This document shows, in pieces, positions 8,881-17,471 of a stretch of 64,000 bases of DNA (position 1 is the stretch's first letter; every line of letters starts with the position of its first letter). Position numbers and translations under genes: made by a program. The notes beneath the pieces are model-generated. The model did no database searches and was not told where the DNA came from. It saw only the letters and a program-made list of their open reading frames with translations. Source of the stretch: Deltaproteobacteria bacterium (GTDB taxonomy: Bacteria > Desulfobacterota > Desulfomonilia > UBA1062); the NCBI GenBank assembly GCA_017992605.1, contig JAGOOG010000011.1, forward strand, positions 24,919 through 88,918, written 5' to 3'.

Positions 8881-10272
8881 ATGGCACATATCCTTATAGT
8901 AGAAGACGATATCAACCTAGGCCAGGTGATCTTCCAGGAGCTGAAGCGGCACAACCACGAGGTCGAACTCGTGGAAAACGCCGAAGCGGCGCTTGTGCGG
9001 GTGAACAAGTACATTTATGATATCATGCTCACCGACCTCAAGCTGCCGGGAATAGACGGCATCGAGCTCCTCAAGCGGGTAAAGGCGATAAACCAGACCA
9101 CGATCGTGCTCGTCATGACCGGCTATGCATCGGTGGACACCGCCGTGGTGGCCATGAAGAACGGTGCCCAGGACTTTATCCAGAAGCCTTTCGGCCTGCA
9201 TGAGCTGGTTCAGAAGATCGACGATGCTCTGTCCATCAAGCGCATGAAGAACGAGATCGATTACCTGAGGCATACCCAGGAGGACATCATCTACCGAACA
9301 AGCGACATCATCGGGGTAAGCTCTGCCCTCAAGAAGGTCCTGAAGATGGTGGAGAAGGTTGCAAAGGCCGACTCCACACTCCTCATAACCGGTGAAACGG
9401 GTGTCGGCAAGGGGCTCATCGCCGGTGCGATCCACCACAACTCCGGCAGGTCCGCCAACAACTTCGTGCAGGTCAACTGCGCCGCGCTTCCCCAGAACAT
9501 ACTGGAGAGCGAGCTCTTCGGACACGAAAAGGGCGCCTTCACCGGTGCTGTCCGCACGAGGATCGGCAGGGTCGAGCAGGCGAATATGGGGACCATCTTC
9601 CTTGACGAGATCGGAGACATGGATATCGGCCTGCAGTCGAAGATCCTCAGGGTGCTTGAAGACCGTGAATTCGAGAGGGTCGGCGGTGAACGCACCATCA
9701 AGGTCGATGTCCGGGTCATCACGGCAACCAACCAGGACCTCTATACGCTCGTCGAGCGGAACAGGTTCAGGGAAGACCTTTTCTACCGCATCAACGTGGT
9801 CAATATCCACATACCGCCCATCCGCCAGCGCAAGGAGGACATCGAACCGCTGGTGACCTACTTCATCAGGAAGTACTGCAGGGAGTTCAACAAGCCCCAG
9901 ATGGGCATCGACCCCCAGGCCCTCCAGTCGATCGTCGACTATGACTGGCCGGGCAATGTCCGCGAGATCAGGAACTGCATCGAGCGTGCCGTGCTGCTTG
10001 CAGACGGCGAACTGGTGAAACCACAGGACATCTCCATCCTCCATGCGAGCCCCGCCCAGGGACAGCCGGCCACGCCCGACGACGACGGTGATCACAAAAA
10101 GTCCATGTCCTCGCTGGCACTGTCCGAGCGTGAAATGATCCTCGACGCGCTGCGCAAGAACGACTGGATACAGAAGGAAGCAGCATCCATGCTGGGGATC
10201 AGCAAGCGGGTCATCCACTACAAGATCAGGAAGTACGGTATCACGCACCCGAGGTGGATCAAGAACCGATAA
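8881..10272 (+). CDS. NtrC-family sigma-54-dependent response regulator
   Basis: A 463-residue transcription activator. Receiver domain 1-120 has phospho-acceptor Asp52 (MLTDLKLPG) with the acidic pair near EDD and Lys in the QKPF motif. The AAA+ domain (~140-380) has Walker A GETGVGKG (171-178), the sigma-54 contact loop GAFTGA (218-223) and Walker B FLDEIGDM. A Fis-type HTH lies at ~430-455 (EAASMLGISKRVIHYKIRKYGI). It would activate sigma-54 promoters after phosphorylation. No histidine kinase lies next to it, so it is an orphan within this window. Its last 14 bp overlap the convergent HD-GYP-like gene. A strong palindrome upstream suggests autoregulation. Confidence 0.93.
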   Translation: MAHILIVEDDINLGQVIFQELKRHNHEVELVENAEAALVRVNKYIYDIMLTDLKLPGIDGIELLKRVKAINQTTIVLVMTGYASVDTAVVAMKNGAQDFIQKPFGLHELVQKIDDALSIKRMKNEIDYLRHTQEDIIYRTSDIIGVSSALKKVLKMVEKVAKADSTLLITGETGVGKGLIAGAIHHNSGRSANNFVQVNCAALPQNILESELFGHEKGAFTGAVRTRIGRVEQANMGTIFLDEIGDMDIGLQSKILRVLEDREFERVGGERTIKVDVRVITATNQDLYTLVERNRFREDLFYRINVVNIHIPPIRQRKEDIEPLVTYFIRKYCREFNKPQMGIDPQALQSIVDYDWPGNVREIRNCIERAVLLADGELVKPQDISILHASPAQGQPATPDDDGDHKKSMSSLALSEREMILDALRKNDWIQKEAASMLGISKRVIHYKIRKYGITHPRWIKNR

Positions 10273-12115
10273 GGTCCACGTAAAGGGATGTTATCTCCGG
10301 GTCAAGCCCCTTACCCGACATGGCACACAACTCCCTGAGCGCGTCCTTGTGCTTCATGTGCGGGCGATAGAGTCTCGGGCTCGTGATGGCATTGTACGTG
10401 TCCACTACCCTCATGGCCCGTGCCGAGATGGGAATGTCCTGCCCGCTGAGACCACGCGGGTAGCCGGTGCCGTCGAAGTTCTCATGATGGAAGCTCAGAA
10501 GGTCGTCATCGAGGTCGATCACCGCTACATCCTTCAGGATACGCGTGGTGATGATGGGGTGTGTATTGATCTTTTTCTTGTCGAACGGGGTCAGGTCACC
10601 CTTGGTGAACAGGGTCGTGGGGATGCCGAGATACCCTATGTTGGCCACGAGTGACGATATCGCCCACTGGTTGGCCAGGACGTCACCCATGCCCATCTCC
10701 TTGGCGAGGGTATAGGTCTGGTCGGATACCTTGAGGGAATAGCCCATGGGGTACCCGGCGCGAAGGTCACTCATGATGGACAGCGTGTTGAGGACCCCCA
10801 TGTACCAGTCGTGGATATCCGAATCGAAGCCTGCGGCCACCGCCCATGCCGGGGTTATGTAGGAGGAAATCCACTCGAAGATATCCTGGGGGAGGCCATC
10901 CTGACGGAGGTACCCGAGTTCGTGTCCATCCCAGCATATCTGGTTTCCCGGCGCGTCGTACCGGATCGAAATATCGTCGGCCTGGCACTGGATCTTGACG
11001 AGGTGGAGCAGTTCTGCGAGGGCCTTCATGCAGGGTCCTGCCTGGAGCAGTTTTCGTATGCCGAGCTCCAGGGACAGGTTGACCTTCTTCATGGCCCCTG
11101 CCTGGGAATATGTTGCCAGGCGTATTCCCTTCTTTCTCGCGTGGGAGAGGGTCTGGTGGACGTCATGGATGATGCCCTTGGCATCCTGGGCATCGTCGGG
11201 CAGGGTTGCCACCCCTATGGTCATGGTGTCGGCAAGATCAGCCCCGAGGCTCTGCGTGGCCTTGTGCAGCGCCGTGACGGCATCTCCAGAGGAACAGCCG
11301 GGCAGTATCACAAAGAAGCTGAGCTCCTCGTACCGGAGGACCTTGTCGTAGCAGCGCAGGCATCCCTGGATCCTCTTCGCGAGGGATTTGAGGGTCCTGA
11401 TTCCTTCGGGAATGTGCTGGTAGAGGCCGAACTTGTCACGGTCTTCAATCTCGATGATGGCGACGGAAAGCGGGAAGCCCAGGCGCTTTGCGAGCTCCTC
11501 GTACTGGTGCAGGACGTCCAGGAGGATGTGTCTCTGGGGAACGTCGATGCGTACATCCAGCGCATCATCGAAGTCCCTTTCCGGAGAAAGGACCTCCCTG
11601 AGAACCTTTTCAGAGCTCAGCAGAAGGTGCTTGGTCAGAACGAGGTCATCGATAGAGAAGGATTTGTCCTTCTTCCGGAAGAGTTCGAGGCACCCGATGA
11701 CCTTGGTGTCCCTGTATATGGGGAGCCCGATCATCGAGGAGCAGTGAATCGGCAGCTCATCGGGCTTGATGCCCGCGAGATTCACGTCCGGGACGAGGAT
11801 CGGCTTTGCCATATCACGTATGGCGCTCGTGAATATGTCCCCCTTTTCGATGTCTACCGGAATCTCTCCCTGCAGCCCCCTGCAGAACCACGTGTCCTGG
11901 GGATCCCAGATATAGACGAAGGCGACATCATACGGGGTCACATGACCGAGGAAGTTCAGGAAAAGATCCGATATCTTCTCGATCCTGACCTCGACGTCGG
12001 ACAGGAGCGACACCTGGAAAAGCAGCGGGATGATGTCTGCATTGCTCTTTATGAATTCCGGGGAGAGCTCCAGTGTTCGGTCGACTATGTATTCGTTCAA
12101 TCGTTCAGGCCACAT
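10259..12115 (-). CDS. GAF, degenerate GGDEF and degenerate HD-GYP protein
   Basis: 618 residues in three recognisable parts. GAF-like domain ~30-170. A GGDEF-like fold ~195-340 in which the signature is replaced by RYEELSFFVILPG (261-273), so diguanylate cyclase activity is unlikely. An HD-GYP-like domain ~440-610 keeps HHENFDGTGYPRG (543-555) and a DxxxN version of the late Asp motif (DTYNA, 572-576), but the HD metal pair expected before IGxxGIP is replaced by Ala-Asn (VANIGYLGIP, 490-499). c-di-GMP hydrolysis is therefore doubtful, and a binding or sensory role is more likely. The ~345-435 region is not recognised. A small ORF starts upstream in the same direction. Confidence 0.8.
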   Translation of the reverse strand: MWPERLNEYIVDRTLELSPEFIKSNADIIPLLFQVSLLSDVEVRIEKISDLFLNFLGHVTPYDVAFVYIWDPQDTWFCRGLQGEIPVDIEKGDIFTSAIRDMAKPILVPDVNLAGIKPDELPIHCSSMIGLPIYRDTKVIGCLELFRKKDKSFSIDDLVLTKHLLLSSEKVLREVLSPERDFDDALDVRIDVPQRHILLDVLHQYEELAKRLGFPLSVAIIEIEDRDKFGLYQHIPEGIRTLKSLAKRIQGCLRCYDKVLRYEELSFFVILPGCSSGDAVTALHKATQSLGADLADTMTIGVATLPDDAQDAKGIIHDVHQTLSHARKKGIRLATYSQAGAMKKVNLSLELGIRKLLQAGPCMKALAELLHLVKIQCQADDISIRYDAPGNQICWDGHELGYLRQDGLPQDIFEWISSYITPAWAVAAGFDSDIHDWYMGVLNTLSIMSDLRAGYPMGYSLKVSDQTYTLAKEMGMGDVLANQWAISSLVANIGYLGIPTTLFTKGDLTPFDKKKINTHPIITTRILKDVAVIDLDDDLLSFHHENFDGTGYPRGLSGQDIPISARAMRVVDTYNAITSPRLYRPHMKHKDALRELCAMSGKGLDPEITSLYVDLIGS

Positions 12116-12176
12116 AACACATCCCGCTCACTCTCCCCACAAAACCATTCACTCACGGCAAAGAAAACCAAGGTGC

Positions 12177-12302
12177 CTACATGCGCGCGCGCTGCGAATG
12201 CCAGTATGACTCGAACTCCCTGCAGGCCCTCTTCAGGTCGCGTAACGTCCTGATGCCAAGACGCCCCAGCTGTTCGAGTATCTCCCTTCTCGTGAGCCAC
12301 AT
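12177..12302 (-). CDS. Small 41-residue basic protein, unknown
   Basis: A short reading frame below usual length cut-offs. The product begins MWLTRREILEQLGRLGIRTL and ends SYWHSQRARM. It is predicted to be helical and is strongly basic, with two helix-like segments separated by GIRTL, a layout seen in HTH-like or Spo0E-like miniproteins. An AGGGG lies about 8 bases before the ATG. It sits between murJ and the GAF/HD-GYP-like gene, 61 bp upstream of the latter and in the same direction, so it may be its leader partner. The 230 bp upstream (12303-12532) is unusually AT-rich for this window, with a 7-bp AT hairpin at 12445-12465. Coding status is inferred, not proven. Confidence 0.45.
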   Translation of the reverse strand: MWLTRREILEQLGRLGIRTLRDLKRACREFESYWHSQRARM

Positions 12303-12532
12303 GATGAAGACCCCTGCGCATGAAGCATGTATGCTGTCTCAAGGTAGCAAACATGGTGCCATCCACTGAATGCCGGTCAACATTACGAAATCACGATATT
12401 ATTTGGTATCCTGCGGAGATGAGTGCCGATTCACGAATAGAACTTTTCTTACTCTTTATAAGAAATATATTTCATACGGCATTTCGGCTGTGCTGTCATA
12501 AGAAGCGAGCCACCACAGAGCTGTCGATGAAC

Positions 12533-14074
12533 TCAGCGAGGACGACGTCCAGTCAGGAATCCCCGCATCCCCAGGAGCCACAGGAGTGCGAAGTACAGAG
12601 CCCCTCCGAGAATGACGGCAGCAGCCAAGAGCCCGCCAGTGGCAGGACTCAGCCCCGACTCCCATACCTCCATGCGGGCAAAGGGCACCAGGACCACCCC
12701 CATTATCGCAGACGCGACGAGCATCTTGCCGACCTGCTTGCGGTGCTCTCCGGTCATGCGGATGCCCGATCTCAGGACATAGCGGTGCTGGATGAACAGC
12801 TGGACGAGGACGGAAAGGCTGCTGGCAAGGGCTATGCCCGCGTGCCGCAGGCACGGCATGAAGATGAGGCAGAACAGCACGTTCGCCGCCAGGGATACCC
12901 AGGATATGTTGACCACCACCTTTGCCTTCTGCATGGCGTAGAGGGCCTGCGTCTGTATCCGCGTGTAACCCACGGCCCAGAGGCTCAACCCGTACATCTG
13001 CAGCGCATACGCCGATGCGAGGGTATCTGCGTAGGTAAAGGCCCCCCGCATGAAAAGCACGGCGAATATGGGTTTTGCCAGAACAACGGCGCCGACCGTG
13101 GCGGGTATGGTGAAGAGGAGCACGGAAAGCACGCCGCGCCCCATGAGAAAGGAAAAATGCCCTGTGTCCATACGTGCCGAGGCAGAGCTCATGGACGGCA
13201 GCATCACGTTCCCCACGGCAAAGGCGAAGACCCCCAGGGGGAGTTCGAGAATCCTGTTGGCATAGTAGAGGTAGGACACGCTCCCCTGGGCAAGGAGCGA
13301 TGCGAGCAGGGTCCCCACGAGCACGTTGATCTGGTAGATGGACGCCCCGATGGCTGCGACACCGACCAGGCGCACCACCTTCCGGACACGGGTTGAACGG
13401 AATTTCCTGAGGAATCCGATGGGCACACCCCGCCTCTTCAGCGGAGGTATCTGCAGGAGAATCTGTGCGACTCCACCTGCGACCACCCCCCATGCCAGGG
13501 CGTCTGCCGGCGACGGGATCAGGGGAAAGGCGACATGCAGGACAACAGGAACGCCGATCATGAAGACGTTCATGACGATGGGGGCTGCAGCAGGCATGGC
13601 GAAATGCCCCAGGGAGTTGAGGATCCCCATGAACAGGGCGGCTATCCCGATGAGCATGATGTAGGGGAACATGATGCGGGTCAGATGCACCGTGGTGTCA
13701 AAGACCGGGAGATGGAGGAAGCCCGGTGCGATAACCGTCACGAGGACCGGCGCTGCAATCTCGCCGATCAGCACGATGACGGTGAGCGCCACGAACATGA
13801 GGGTGAGGACCTCGCGGGCCATGCGGTATGCCTGCTCCACGCCCTCTCGTTCCTTTACCTCGCTGAAGACGGGTACAAAGGCCACGCTCACGGCACCCTC
13901 GGCCATGAACCGCCTCAGCAGGTTCGGAAGCCTGAAGGCGACGACAAAGGCATCGGCAAGGGGACCCGCGCCGAGCAGCCAGGCCATGACCATGTCACGG
14001 ACAAAGCCGAGGACGCGGCTGATGGCGGTGAGGCCGCCGACCGTGGCAACGTTCTTCCGGAAGCCATCCCTCAT
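12533..14074 (-). CDS. murJ: Lipid II flippase MurJ (MviN)
   Basis: MurJ moves lipid II across the inner membrane for peptidoglycan synthesis. The 513-residue protein is almost entirely membrane helices (about 14), with the family N-terminus (NVATVGGLTAISRVLGFVRD), FRLPNLLRRFMAEGA, and conserved charged residues in the cavity helices. The length fits. It starts 45 bp downstream of the DUF1573-type gene, so the two could be co-transcribed. No clear terminator is seen after its stop. Confidence 0.95.
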   Translation of the reverse strand: MRDGFRKNVATVGGLTAISRVLGFVRDMVMAWLLGAGPLADAFVVAFRLPNLLRRFMAEGAVSVAFVPVFSEVKEREGVEQAYRMAREVLTLMFVALTVIVLIGEIAAPVLVTVIAPGFLHLPVFDTTVHLTRIMFPYIMLIGIAALFMGILNSLGHFAMPAAAPIVMNVFMIGVPVVLHVAFPLIPSPADALAWGVVAGGVAQILLQIPPLKRRGVPIGFLRKFRSTRVRKVVRLVGVAAIGASIYQINVLVGTLLASLLAQGSVSYLYYANRILELPLGVFAFAVGNVMLPSMSSASARMDTGHFSFLMGRGVLSVLLFTIPATVGAVVLAKPIFAVLFMRGAFTYADTLASAYALQMYGLSLWAVGYTRIQTQALYAMQKAKVVVNISWVSLAANVLFCLIFMPCLRHAGIALASSLSVLVQLFIQHRYVLRSGIRMTGEHRKQVGKMLVASAIMGVVLVPFARMEVWESGLSPATGGLLAAAVILGGALYFALLWLLGMRGFLTGRRPR

Positions 14075-14118
14075 GTCAGCAGAGGTTGTCAGAATCCAGC
14101 TCGGACAGAGTCACTCTG

Positions 14119-14853
14119 TCAATCACCCACGACCGATGCCCTCACCTGGACTGTTTTCACCTTGAGTCCTTCCAGGTTGGTTTCGAACTGCAAGAGCCCG
14201 AGGAACCGATCATCCTTGCGCAAGGGCTTAAAACTCACCGTAATCGATGTTGCTTTTCCTTTTTCGAGCATGATGTTCCCGTTGTGCGATATCGAGAGCA
14301 GCGTATCCGGGAAGGCGGAAACCTTCGACAGCATGATCGGCCCGTTACTTTTGTTCGTTATGGTCACCTCTCGGGTATTGACTGAGCGGGGTCTCACCGT
14401 CCCGAAGTTTACCACCTGAGGGTCTATTCTGAGGATATCAACTACCTTAAGATTCACGGAAAGTCGGATGACCGCTGCATCAGGATCGTTCGTCTCGACC
14501 TCGACACTCTTCGTGAAGGGATCCCTGCCCCTGACATATTTCGTCGGAACGGTCACGACGACCTTCTGCGTCTTCCCCGGCTCAATCGATGTCCTTCCGT
14601 CCTCGATCTGCCGCCCCCCCGGGACGGTCACCTGCGCCCCTCAACAGGGTTTGGGCTTGATGAGGAGGTTCCTGTCTCCGATATTCCTGAACATGAATTC
14701 ATGGGTGACATCCATGCCCTCGGGGACTGTCCCGGCATCGTACACGGTCTTCCCCACCTGCACCCTGGGAGATGCGTGGCATGAGAGCTCCATGAGCACG
14801 ATGATTGTCAGGCTCAGGATAAACATGCCTGTATACCTTGAGGTTTTCACCAT
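14119..14853 (-). CDS. DUF1573-family protein, probable selenoprotein (in-frame TGA at 14641-14643)
   Basis: Reading the single TGA at codon 71 as selenocysteine gives a 244-residue exported protein. The start at 14853 has GGAGG 7 bases upstream. Residues ~8-27 form a signal peptide; then VYDAGTVPEG and HEFMFRNIGDRNLLIKPKP match the DUF1573 fold, where the family normally has an SCGC redox motif. Here the sequence is Pro-Cys-Sec-Gly-Ala, so Sec takes the place of the first cysteine. The frame is open for 70 codons before and 173 after the TGA, including a second Ig-like repeat. A hairpin follows the TGA at SECIS distance. The alternative is a nonsense-mutated pseudogene. The redox partner and role are unknown. 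murJ follows by 45 bp. Confidence 0.65.
14611..14643 (-). promoter_or_regulatory. Bacterial SECIS-like hairpin after in-frame TGA
   Basis: Immediately 3' of the TGA (minus strand) is CCGUCCC (14627-14621), loop GGG (14620-14618), GGGGCGG (14617-14611): a 7-bp stem with one G-U pair. Twenty nucleotides separate the TGA from the loop, and the loop begins with G. Known bacterial SECIS elements lie within the coding region with the apical loop roughly 16-37 nt after UGA and a G at the first or second loop position, so this fits. The hairpin overlaps coding sequence, as expected for bacteria. Confidence 0.5.
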
Positions 14854-14965
14854 GAATCCACCTCCGTTTTCCGCTAGCATAAAATATTTCCCATTTCCAG
14901 AGGGTATTTGGCCATCTCTCTGCGAACCGGTTGACTTTTCAGGCTCCGCAGCATACATCTTACGC

Positions 14966-16105
14966 ATGCGCGGCAAACTTGAACACCCCAGAGGACTTAT
15001 CGAACTCATCTCAGTGGAAGTCGAGCGTATCGACACCGAATACCGAGAACTCTGGCTGAGCTTCGAGTATACCTGCCCGGGCGGCGAATACAAGTCTGCA
15101 ATGGTGCTGCCCATAAGCAATTCCAAGGAAATGGCGAACTTCTTTTTCAAGGAACTCATCAGCGAGGCCAAGCATCTTTCCGAAATAGAGAAGAACGAGG
15201 CACTGAGCGTGGGCCTGTATGTGGCAAACAAGACCGACACCATGCTTCCCATCAAGAACCTGTGCCAGCGTGTCATCGATGCCCTCAATGCAGATGGCGA
15301 CCTCCAGGAGAACAGGGAGTTCATCGACCTGTGCACCTCGGGTTTCCACTTCAAGGACGGCACAAGCAGCCTCAGCTCGAAGGGGTTCGAGGAGCGCTTC
15401 AAGATATTCATGAGCAGGGCCACTCAGAAGATGTCCCAGGGGTACTACACCATAGCGGCGGATGATCTCGAGAAGGCCAATGTCCTGTGCTCCACGAGCC
15501 CCCTGATCTCCAAGCTCATCGGCATCTGTCACCGGGAGCTGGGGCACCTCGACCTTGCCCTGGAGATGTTCAACCGGGCCATGGACCTGGGCGACAAGGA
15601 GAAAGAGACCTACCTGTACCTCTCCGAAATACATTTCTTTCTCAACGACATGGAGCAGGCGTACGAGATCCTCGAAAAGATGCTCCATGAGCACAGGGAT
15701 GACATCAGGGCCCTCGTCGAGCTTGCGAACATCAACTATCAGATGGACAGGGAGTACCTGCCCCTCCTGGACAGGGCATATGCCCTCGACACGGAGCAGA
15801 CCCGGGACACCATCCTCCAGACCTTCGTGTTCAAGAAGGTCGGAGGGGGCAGAAGAACGAGGATATCCATCGGGGATGCGGCCGGTCTCCTCGGGATACC
15901 CGAGCAGAGTATCAGACAGCTGGTCCTCTCCAACAAGATCCCGGTGAGGGCCTTCCCCGACAACGAGGAACTGATACTGGACGAAAACGAGCTCAAGGCC
16001 TGGGCTCATGTATACAGGAGATACAAGCTGCTGCAGGATGAGATCGAGAGAGTTAACACTCAGCAGGGAGGGGATAAAAATCAGGGCATGGCTCTACTTT
16101 CCTGA
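14966..16105 (+). CDS. TPR protein with C-terminal helix-turn-helix
   Basis: About 379 residues. An N-terminal ~130-residue unrecognised domain is followed by tetratricopeptide repeats (~150-290), including YYTIAADDLEKAN, GHLDLALEMFNRAMDLGDKE and MEQAYEILEKMLHEHRDD. It ends with a MerR/excisionase-like HTH segment (ISIGDAAGLLGIPEQSIRQLVLSNKIP) and a basic helix. TPRs bind protein partners and the HTH suggests DNA binding; a scaffold or regulator role is inference. The start is uncertain: the ATG at 14966 has no good Shine-Dalgarno site, and a TTGACT-N17-TACATC promoter-like pair lies directly before it. The hydrolase gene begins within its 3' end. Confidence 0.65.
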   Translation: MRGKLEHPRGLIELISVEVERIDTEYRELWLSFEYTCPGGEYKSAMVLPISNSKEMANFFFKELISEAKHLSEIEKNEALSVGLYVANKTDTMLPIKNLCQRVIDALNADGDLQENREFIDLCTSGFHFKDGTSSLSSKGFEERFKIFMSRATQKMSQGYYTIAADDLEKANVLCSTSPLISKLIGICHRELGHLDLALEMFNRAMDLGDKEKETYLYLSEIHFFLNDMEQAYEILEKMLHEHRDDIRALVELANINYQMDREYLPLLDRAYALDTEQTRDTILQTFVFKKVGGGRRTRISIGDAAGLLGIPEQSIRQLVLSNKIPVRAFPDNEELILDENELKAWAHVYRRYKLLQDEIERVNTQQGGDKNQGMALLS

Positions 16106-16796
16106 GCCGGCACCGACAAGACTCTTACCCGCCCTCATCTTCTGCCACGGTATTCCAGGCTCGAAACCAGACCCTCACGACAGGGGGTACATTCCCCTCT
16201 TTGAAGAATGTACAGGGCTTGGATTCGCCTGTGCTACGTTCAATTTCAGGGGGTGCGGTCTGTCCGGGGGGAACATCGACATGAGGGGATGGCACCAGGA
16301 CCTGGATGCCGTGATCGACGCAGTGCAGGGGCACCCCGGCATCGATCCGTCCTCCGTCCACTGCATAGGCTTCTCGGCGGGCGGGGCCATAGCGGCAAAG
16401 ATCGTGTCCTACCAGAAGGAGGTGGCGAGCCTGCTCCTGGTGGCCTCGCCGCAGAACTTCTCCGATATCCTGCCTGCCGACCCCTCGATCCTGAAGGATC
16501 ACTTCCTGTCCATCGGGCTCATCCGCGACGAGTCGTTTCCCCACGACCTCGAAGGGTGGTACCGTGATTTCCTGGGAGTGGATCCCGCCCACTGGCTGCC
16601 GTTCATCCACCCCCGCCCCGTGGGCGTCGTACATGGGGACTGCGACGGGACCGTGCCTGTCAACCATGCCGAGAAGCTCTTCGATGCTGCGTGGGAGCCG
16701 AAGAAGCTGACCATCCTGAGAGGCGCCGGGCACCAGCTGAGAAAGGACCCCCGTATCATGCAGGTGCTCCGGGACTGGCTGAGCGCGGTCTGCTGA
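16038..16796 (+). CDS. Alpha/beta-fold hydrolase
   Basis: A 252-residue serine hydrolase of the dienelactone-hydrolase/aminopeptidase-like type. It has an oxyanion HGIPGS motif, FRGCGLSGG, the nucleophile elbow GFSAGG, a GDCDGTVP segment with the catalytic Asp, and GAGHQL with the catalytic His. No signal peptide, so cytosolic. Substrate unknown. The chosen ATG at 16038 overlaps the end of the TPR gene by 68 bp; an ATG at 16008 is the alternative. The next gene starts immediately after its stop, so it sits in the same transcript as the heme genes without an obvious part in that pathway. Confidence 0.75.
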   Translation: MRSRELTLSREGIKIRAWLYFPEPAPTRLLPALIFCHGIPGSKPDPHDRGYIPLFEECTGLGFACATFNFRGCGLSGGNIDMRGWHQDLDAVIDAVQGHPGIDPSSVHCIGFSAGGAIAAKIVSYQKEVASLLLVASPQNFSDILPADPSILKDHFLSIGLIRDESFPHDLEGWYRDFLGVDPAHWLPFIHPRPVGVVHGDCDGTVPVNHAEKLFDAAWEPKKLTILRGAGHQLRKDPRIMQVLRDWLSAVC

Positions 16797-17471
16797 ATGC
16801 ACATGGACACCATGGAAAACAACTACATGCCGATCTTCATCGACCTCAGGGGCAAGCCCGTGGTGGTCGTAGGAGGCGGGACCGTCGCCGCCCGCAAGAT
16901 AGAGACCCTCCTGAAGGCGGGTGCACAGGTAAAGGTCATAGCCCCGGGGGTGACCGATGAGATCGCCTCGTTCGAGGGTCTCGAAATTGAGACGCGAGAA
17001 TATGAAGAGGACGACCTCGAGAAGGCCTTCCTGGTCATCGCTGCGACCGACGACGAGAAGACCAATCGGGCAGTGAGCGAAGAGGCCCGGCAGAGGCGCA
17101 TCTTCTGCAATGTGGTGGACAGGCCCGAGCTCTGTTCATTCATCGTGCCCTCGATCGTGGAGCGCGGGCCCATCAAGGTGGCCATCTCGACGGGGGGGCT
17201 TTCGCCGGCCCTCTCCAGGAGGCTTCGCCACGTCATCGGGAAGACAATCGGAGACGAGTACGTGGCACTGGCAGCCGTTCTCGGCAAGGTCCGCCCTCTT
17301 GTCCGTTCGCAGCCGGGAACCGCCGACGAGCACAAGAGGGTCTTCGAGCTTCTCATCGACTCGGAGCTCATCGAGGCGATCCGTGCAGGGAACCGGGGCA
17401 TGGCCGAGGACATACTCTTCCAGGCGCTCGGTCAGCGCATCGACCTCTCGGAGGTCATCCCATGGGCATAG
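16797..17471 (+). CDS. Precorrin-2 dehydrogenase / sirohydrochlorin ferrochelatase-like (CysG N-terminal type)
   Basis: A 224-residue Met8p/CysG-B-like protein. It has the Rossmann motif VVVVGGGTVAARK, then VIAATDD, FCNVVDRPELCSFIVPS and GLSPALSRRLR, all typical of NAD-dependent precorrin-2 dehydrogenases that also insert Fe2+ into sirohydrochlorin. It would convert the CobA product (precorrin-2) toward siroheme. Only the dehydrogenase part is present; the methyltransferase is fused to HemD downstream. Starts at 16797, 16803 and 16812 are all possible. The 3' end overlaps the HemX-like gene by 10 bp. In this cluster siroheme would serve as the precursor for heme. Confidence 0.9.
   Translation: MHMDTMENNYMPIFIDLRGKPVVVVGGGTVAARKIETLLKAGAQVKVIAPGVTDEIASFEGLEIETREYEEDDLEKAFLVIAATDDEKTNRAVSEEARQRRIFCNVVDRPELCSFIVPSIVERGPIKVAISTGGLSPALSRRLRHVIGKTIGDEYVALAAVLGKVRPLVRSQPGTADEHKRVFELLIDSELIEAIRAGNRGMAEDILFQALGQRIDLSEVIPWA

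Noticed and set aside
12097..12366. 89-codon minus-strand frame covering the small ORF region
   Set aside because: Different frame from the ORF with the good ribosome site; His/Arg-rich and without a recognisable start.
14119..14643. Separate gene starting at the GTG after the TGA, or a pseudogene
   Set aside because: The reading frame is continuous in phase through one TGA, the downstream part alone lacks a signal peptide and ribosome site, and the TGA sits at the functional motif with a hairpin after it. Pseudogene remains the alternative.
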